NCBI GenBank assembly: GCA_029204225.1
Contig: CM055101.1
Location: 39,533,627 to 39,597,626, forward strand
Direction of reading: 5' to 3'
DNA from: Diphasiastrum complanatum
Lineage: Eukaryota > Streptophyta > Lycopodiopsida > Lycopodiales > Lycopodiaceae
Length of the DNA stretch: 64,000 nucleotides
The position numbers were made by a program, and so were the translations under genes. The first letter of the stretch is position 1. The number at the start of each line of letters is the position of its first letter. Of the stretch, positions 59,310 through 64,000 are shown in pieces. The notes under the pieces were generated by a model, which searched no databases, was not told the DNA's origin, and worked only from the letters and a program-made list of their open reading frames with translations.

Positions 59310-60522
59310 ATCATCAGACAACGGTTGGTTGCCCTCGGCAACCTTTGTTGGCGAAGCGGGTGGGGTTTGAGAAATAACTGTGGAAATAGGGGTGAGGACG
59401 GTTTGTCCAAATGAGAGGATGGGAGGAACAGAGGGAAACTGGAGGGTGGTGTGGAGTATGGAAGAAGGTGAGGATGGAGCAGAAAGTGTCTGGCATGGGG
59501 TTGAAATTTGATAACTTGCATCCATGCCAGAGTGTCGGGGGACAGTTGTGAATCAGAAGGATTGAATGGAATGGAAGCAACAATGGCAACAGGAGTGATG
59601 GAAGATGCGATGGTGATGGATGGAGTAGTGGACACTGGAAGAGAAGTAGGAGTGGTATCAACAGAAGAAACAGGGATGGAGACAGAAATAGATGTGAATG
59701 GAACAGGAAGAGAGGTAGCGACAACAGAAATTGGAGTGGGGGATTGCACGAAAAAAGAAGTGGCGGTTGTTGATGGGGTGGTTAGTGCGGTAGTGGAGGT
59801 GCGTCTTTGGGTAGCAGGTGGAGATGTGGATGTAGAGGCAGCGCCACGCATTCATTTGTTGGCCGTTGTGTTAATAACTACAGGTTGGGAGGAGGCGGAT
59901 GCTTGAGATGGCGGATAAAGGTTAGTGTGTGGCACAAGGGTAGACAAAAGGGATGAGCGTTGAAAACCATGCACTTTCGCCTCGAGAAGTGCACAGACAA
60001 AGTTACACAATAGGGGGCCTACTGCGATTCGCTCACGGTTGTTAGGTTTGATGGAGCTGGTTAGTTCTCGAATAAGGAAGCTATGCCAGTCGTATGGCAC
60101 AACGGAGGGGTTAGGGAATTCCAGAAAGGATTCCACTATCTGACTCAGCAGCGTAGACTGGATTCTGTCCTTGAAAAATTTGAAATAACCAAAAAGTTAT
60201 TCAACAGATGCGCAGCCGTCTGAATGACGGGTTCTGTGATAGCTTCTATTAGATAACCATTGTTAGTCTGGATGGGGATTCCTGGTGTGGTTTGGGTGAC
60301 GAATGGTTTGATCAGAGCTTTGGCGTGGTGATGGGAGATGGGTTGACGATCACCAGACATAATGCCAACGGTGACCATCGAGTCGGCGTTAATCCTGACC
60401 TTGTACGTGGTACCTTGGTATAGGAAGTGAAAACGAGCCTTGTCCTCGTCCCAGGTGGCGTAAGCATGAAGGGCGAGGCCCATGTTAATCTCAGAATGGA
60501 AGAGCACCAGGTAAAGACCCAT
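59310..60522 (-). pseudogene. Unrecognised ORF region downstream of a gypsy LTR-like segment
   Basis: Three minus-strand frames follow one another: 60522-60145 (MGLYLVLFHSEINMGLALHA, then HFLYQGTTYKVRINADS), 60136-59852 (MESFLEFPNPSVVPYDW, RERIAVGPLLCNFVCALLEAK) and 59851-59310 (very Ser/Thr/Pro-rich). Overlap and continuity suggest one protein of about 400 residues broken by small frameshifts, with a globular N-terminal half and a low-complexity tail. It is cut by the young copia at 59303. A further upstream ATG at about 60664 begins MASSSSEDSSTKQ but meets a stop after about 25 codons. I do not recognise the family. Its position after an LTR-like region suggests a Gag or additional ORF of a gypsy element, but a captured gene is possible. 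Confidence 0.5.
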
Positions 60523-60664
60523 TGCCGCTAGAAGTGGACCGGCTGTCTATAGTCATGGTTGGATCAGAGTGTCAGAGGGTAGAGGCCAAATCTATGTGGC
60601 CTCAGGGATGTCACGTTGGATCACCTGTTTGGTGCTAGAGTCTTCAGAAGATGAGGAGGCCATG

Positions 60665-61702
60665 TTAGCAGTGATGATTAGAGGTCGAAAAAGTAAGAAA
60701 AACGGTGGAGAATGAAAAAAGATGTGGAAACGGTAGAAAATTAGAATAACAAGTGTTGGATGACAAGGAGTGTAGTTCAGAGCGCAGATCGGTGTTCAGT
60801 ATAATCATATGATAGCTGGTAGGAAGTTTGGTTGCAAACGGAGAACCTGGTAATTTCAGAGTAAATTTCGACAGAGCTTCGATAGCAAAGGTGACAAATG
60901 ACTTGAATTCAGCCCTTATATAGCGGAATTTAGAGTGCGTATTAGGTGAAATCCACTTTCCCTTGTTCAGTTCCACCCAAATTTTGGCAGCCACCTTCTT
61001 CACAAAATTCTAAGACCTTAGGGAAGTCTGCGAGAGTTCAGAAGGTGATTTGACTGTTATGAGAAGGTTCTGCGAGGGTTCAGGCTGTCTGCGAGGGTTC
61101 AACTCTCGCAGGAAGTGATCTCTCGCACAACTTGTTCCTGTGATTGGATTTTCAAGATCAGACCATGTAGGCAGGCTAATTTCACTGCTCTGATTCCATT
61201 TAGGTACCTTGCGAGGGTTGGTAAGATGATCTTGATGCTCTGCGAGGGTTCTGAAAATTCAGCTTCTGAAAACTCTCACATACACTAAAAAATGATGATA
61301 CCTCCATCAGGAACTCTTGCAAAGATTTTCATGGATGCATCTAGGTCAGATCTGGTGACTGTCCAATTTTCAAGAGCGATTTCCCAAGGGATCTAAAAAA
61401 ATCATGAAAAAAATGCTCTTTCAGAGTGTTTTTTTTTTTTTGACGAGATCTCAAGATTTTCTGATTTTTAACTTTCATAAACTGGTAATCAGCTTCATCC
61501 AGGCTTAATCTGACTGTTGGTGATTCTCTGGAAGTTTTGATAGATTCTTGGTAGTAGATCCATCAGTCAATCTGATGATCTGCTTCCTTTTTTATCCTAT
61601 CTGGATCTGGATCCTCCTTGGATTCTGATGGATTTTTTCGAACTTGTTAGATCTGGCTGAATCTTGATGGATCTAGCTTGATTTGGTTTGATCTCCTTAG
61701 AT
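60665..61702 (-). repeat. Gypsy LTR-like region with TATA box
   Basis: Downstream of the integrase on the minus strand, this segment aligns with 5561-6241 plus 24791-25157. It contains the complement of TATATAAG at about 60914-60924 and several repeats of the words ctcgcag/ctcgcaagg. The presence of a TATA box after pol supports a 3' LTR. The LTR ends were not fixed. A frame of 112 codons inside it (61003-60665) is probably not a gene. Confidence 0.7.
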
Positions 61703-63007
61703 CTAGCGGTGATGGCTTAGCAGATTAGCTTTTTGTAACGTGCCACCCCCAATCAAGATTTGTCTCGTTGTTGGCCAGTACTTGTGCAATCGGCTACCGT
61801 TGATGGGTGTGTCGAATGGCGTCCCATCTAGCCTTTCTAAGTTCACGACTCCATGATTAAGAATTTTCTTGATCCTATAAGGACCTTCGCCAGTGAATTT
61901 TAACTTTCTCTTGATCGCCTTGGTCTTATACATCAGGACCATATCTCCTGAACAAAGATCCTTCTTTTGTAATCTATGATCATGCCAAGCTTTGTGTCTT
62001 TCCTTTTCAGCTGCCAGTGCATGCACAGCTAGTAAGCGTGTTTCACAGAGTTTATGCAGAGCTTCGTGGCATAGCTGTAGAGATTTGGACTCATTAAGAC
62101 GTTGCACGGTGGCAATCCTTAATGAAGGAACTAAAAACTCTACTGGCATCGTAGCATCCTGACCATGTACCAATTGGAAGGGTGTTTGATCAGTGCTCCC
62201 TTTATATGTTGTCCTGAATGCCCACGGTGCAGCATGCAACTTGTGTTCCCAATCTGATCTACTAGCTTCAACTGTTTTCGTGAGCACGCTACACAGGATC
62301 TTATTGGATGATTCTGCTTGCCCATTACCACGAGGATAATAAGGTCTGTGGATCATGAAGAATTCCTCCAACAAGACCTTGATGGTCTCATTGATGAAAT
62401 GGCTTCCACGATCACTGACTAGCACCACCGAGCATCCGAAACGCACAATGATATTTTCATAAAGGAACTTGGCAATGGTCCTAGCATCAGCTACTCTTAC
62501 TGCCTTGGCTTCGACCCATTTGGTGAGGTAGTCTGTGGCTACAATTATGTATCGATCCTGGGAACTCCTTGCTGTAGGGTGAATTGGACCAATATAATCC
62601 AATCCCCATTTCTCGAATGGTGCTTGGGCTAAGACTGGGTGCAGTAGATCATAGTTCAATCTCGTTGGTCTCCTTTCCCTTTGGCACACATCACACTTTT
62701 TCAAGTATTCCTCCGTATCTTTATGAATTATTGACCACCAACGTCCTGATTGCAGGATCTTGCGAACTGTAATGTCAGATGCAAAATGACCCCCACCCAT
62801 GCCTTCATGTGAAAGTGAAATGATCTGGGTGGTCTCATGAGGAAGAATACACCGCCGAAGAATTCCATCAAGACCTCTTCGGTACAACTGGCCGGCAATC
62901 AACTGATAAGGTCTAGCCTTCAAGATCAATTTCTGTTGTTCAACCTTTGATAGTGATTTGTCTGGTTGGCCCCGCATTAGATATTCAACAATGTCGGTAG
63001 CCCATTC
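61703..63007 (-). CDS. Ty3/gypsy integrase, open frame, 5' truncated
   Basis: The gypsy part starts at TEWATDIVEYLMRGQPDKS, equivalent to about 4270 in the plus-strand copy. It continues through the HHCC zinc region (HEGMGGGHFASD, KKCDVCQRERR), the catalytic core (VATDYLTKWVEAKAV, LVSDRGSHFIN, GNGQAESSNK) and the C-terminal region (HRLQKKDLCSGDMVLMYKTK). All three acidic residues are visible. The same frame stays open past 63008 to 63181, but those codons are LTR sequence of the copia that cut the gene. RT and RNase H would lie beyond that copia, outside the window. This copy is far better preserved than the one at 3642-5560. Confidence 0.9.
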   Translation of the reverse strand, partial: EWATDIVEYLMRGQPDKSLSKVEQQKLILKARPYQLIAGQLYRRGLDGILRRCILPHETTQIISLSHEGMGGGHFASDITVRKILQSGRWWSIIHKDTEEYLKKCDVCQRERRPTRLNYDLLHPVLAQAPFEKWGLDYIGPIHPTARSSQDRYIIVATDYLTKWVEAKAVRVADARTIAKFLYENIIVRFGCSVVLVSDRGSHFINETIKVLLEEFFMIHRPYYPRGNGQAESSNKILCSVLTKTVEASRSDWEHKLHAAPWAFRTTYKGSTDQTPFQLVHGQDATMPVEFLVPSLRIATVQRLNESKSLQLCHEALHKLCETRLLAVHALAAEKERHKAWHDHRLQKKDLCSGDMVLMYKTKAIKRKLKFTGEGPYRIKKILNHGVVNLERLDGTPFDTPINGSRLHKYWPTTRQILIGGGTLQKANLLSHHR

Positions 63008-63624
63008 TGTCAAAATGTTGAAAAATCTATCTAATGTTGTGAGTATGGGTCCTAAAAATGGCAAAGATGAATTGAGCTCTTTTGGCTTGGTAAAGACCCA
63101 TCTTAGAATAAAATATTCAAGGTAGGTAGAAGTAGAAACTCGAGCTACCATAGGAATTGCCATTTGTACTTTACATGCCACATTTAATGCATGAAAAGAC
63201 TATGTGGCACAATTAGACATAGTTAGGTGGCTTGGATAAGTCTAGATATCTTGAGAGGTGGATCCACAACTCCAATTCAACTCAAAGTAGGAGAAGAGTC
63301 CATGGATCTATATATATGTGATGTACTCTCATTGAGAGAATGATGAAATTTGTGTGTAATGCAAATTTGGAGACAAGCTCTTTGTGCCCTCTCTCTCTCT
63401 CTCCGCGAGTTTTGTACTTTCTATTTTCTCTCTCTAGCCAAGTAGAGGCATTTATGATGCTTTGTCTTATGTTTTGTTTACAGATCTTGCTTGCAACACA
63501 ATAATATTGCTTGTATGATCAGCTTTTCTATTGGCAACCAATGCTAGTCTGATCTTTATGGTGTTATTGTGCTTACGAGATCAAAAATACATGTGTAGGA
63601 CGTCCCACACATGTGAATTCAGCA
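63008..63624 (+). repeat. 5' LTR of the terminal copia
   Basis: 617 bp from TGTCAAAATG to the CA of ttcagca. CTATATATATG near 63309-63318 is a possible TATA box. CACACATGTG lies at 63606-63615, nine bases from the LTR end. Confidence 0.82.
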
Positions 63625-63637
63625 TGGTATCAGAGCC
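63625..63637 (+). other. Primer-binding site of the terminal copia
   Basis: TGGTATCAGAGCC is flush with the LTR end, initiator-Met tRNA type. Confidence 0.95.
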
Positions 63638-64000
63638 TACCTAAGTTTTACAAGCAAATCTAATCAAAAAGTTTGCAGATCTGATCATATTTCAAGCTAG
63701 GAATGGTCTAGATTCTACCTTCTAGCTAGTTTGCAGTTTTCTTGTGATTCTGAGCTACAAACCACATTGAATGGGCCAGATCAGGTACTGTATGGAATTT
63801 CAGGTGTTGGCATGTGTAAAATCCGCCCGTTTTCAGATTAGTGGTTCTCTCTCACCTTAGATCCAAATGTCAAGCAAATTAGCCCACTAGAAAGCTAGAA
63901 ATGTGTAGAATCTGATGCAATTTGAATCACAACAGTTGGATAAGCCAATCAGAAGTTATAAGCTTTTGAAGAGTTGTAGGTAGGGCGCCTAGACCTGTGG

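Larger units (their letters stand above)
63008..64000 (+). mobile_element. 5' end of a copia retrotransposon, runs off the window
   Basis: It is inserted in gypsy integrase. A complete LTR and primer site are present, followed by 360 bp of leader with no coding sequence yet. LTR start and style resemble the LTR at 28786. Confidence 0.85.

Noticed and set aside
63008..63181. N-terminal extension of the gypsy integrase frame (58 codons)
   Set aside because: These codons lie inside the LTR of the inserted copia and do not match the gypsy copy at 3642-5560.

Overview
The window is nuclear DNA of a land plant with a large, transposon-dominated genome. Several things show this: many Ty1/copia and Ty3/gypsy LTR retrotransposons, initiator-Met and Asp tRNA primer-binding sites, a non-LTR (LINE) reverse transcriptase remnant, long CT microsatellites, and one intron-containing plant gene, a phytocyanin. 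I cannot name the species. The LINE type and the abundant (TC)n are weakly compatible with a fern or another non-angiosperm, but that is a guess.

Layout. 1-6241 is a decayed Ty3/gypsy pol (+) split by a non-autonomous LTR element (164-3641, -). 6242-24790 is an 18.5-kb gag-only LTR element (+) inserted in the 3' part of that gypsy element. It has a tRNA-Asp-type primer site, a 1.2-kb pyrimidine-rich tract and a broken gag at 21.9-23.7 kb. Nested inside it are a tandem LTR-internal-LTR-internal-LTR array with no coding capacity (9219-17213, +) and an inverted relative that codes only Gag and protease (17214-21475, -). 24791-25157 resumes the gypsy LTR-like sequence. 25158-29566 holds two truncated copia elements (+). 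30835-31570 is a LINE fragment (-). 32115-32972 is the only convincing host gene, a two-exon phytocyanin (-). 33-41 kb is mostly unannotatable, with copia scraps and a CATGCA-rich repeat. 41-50.5 kb is a decayed copia (+) split by a complete but mutated 6.8-kb copia (43522-50316, -). 52950-59303 is a copia with one intact 1317-residue polyprotein and near-identical LTRs. 59.3-63.0 kb (-) is an unrecognised ORF region, a gypsy LTR-like region and an open gypsy integrase frame. 63008 onward is the 5' end of another copia (+).

Main theme. Four of the retroelement structures here have LTRs and primer sites but no polymerase: 164-3641, 6242-24790, 9219-17213 and 17214-21475. The coding-empty tandem array and the Gag-protease element share a nearly identical leader. 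It carries five repeats of a GTGCT...AGCAC stem. They also share a hairpin just upstream of the polypurine tract and the LTR start. They look like a helper/parasite pair built on common cis signals, and this is the best candidate here for an undescribed system. Of four copia elements whose reverse-transcriptase YxDD site is visible, three have lost one of the two catalytic aspartates.
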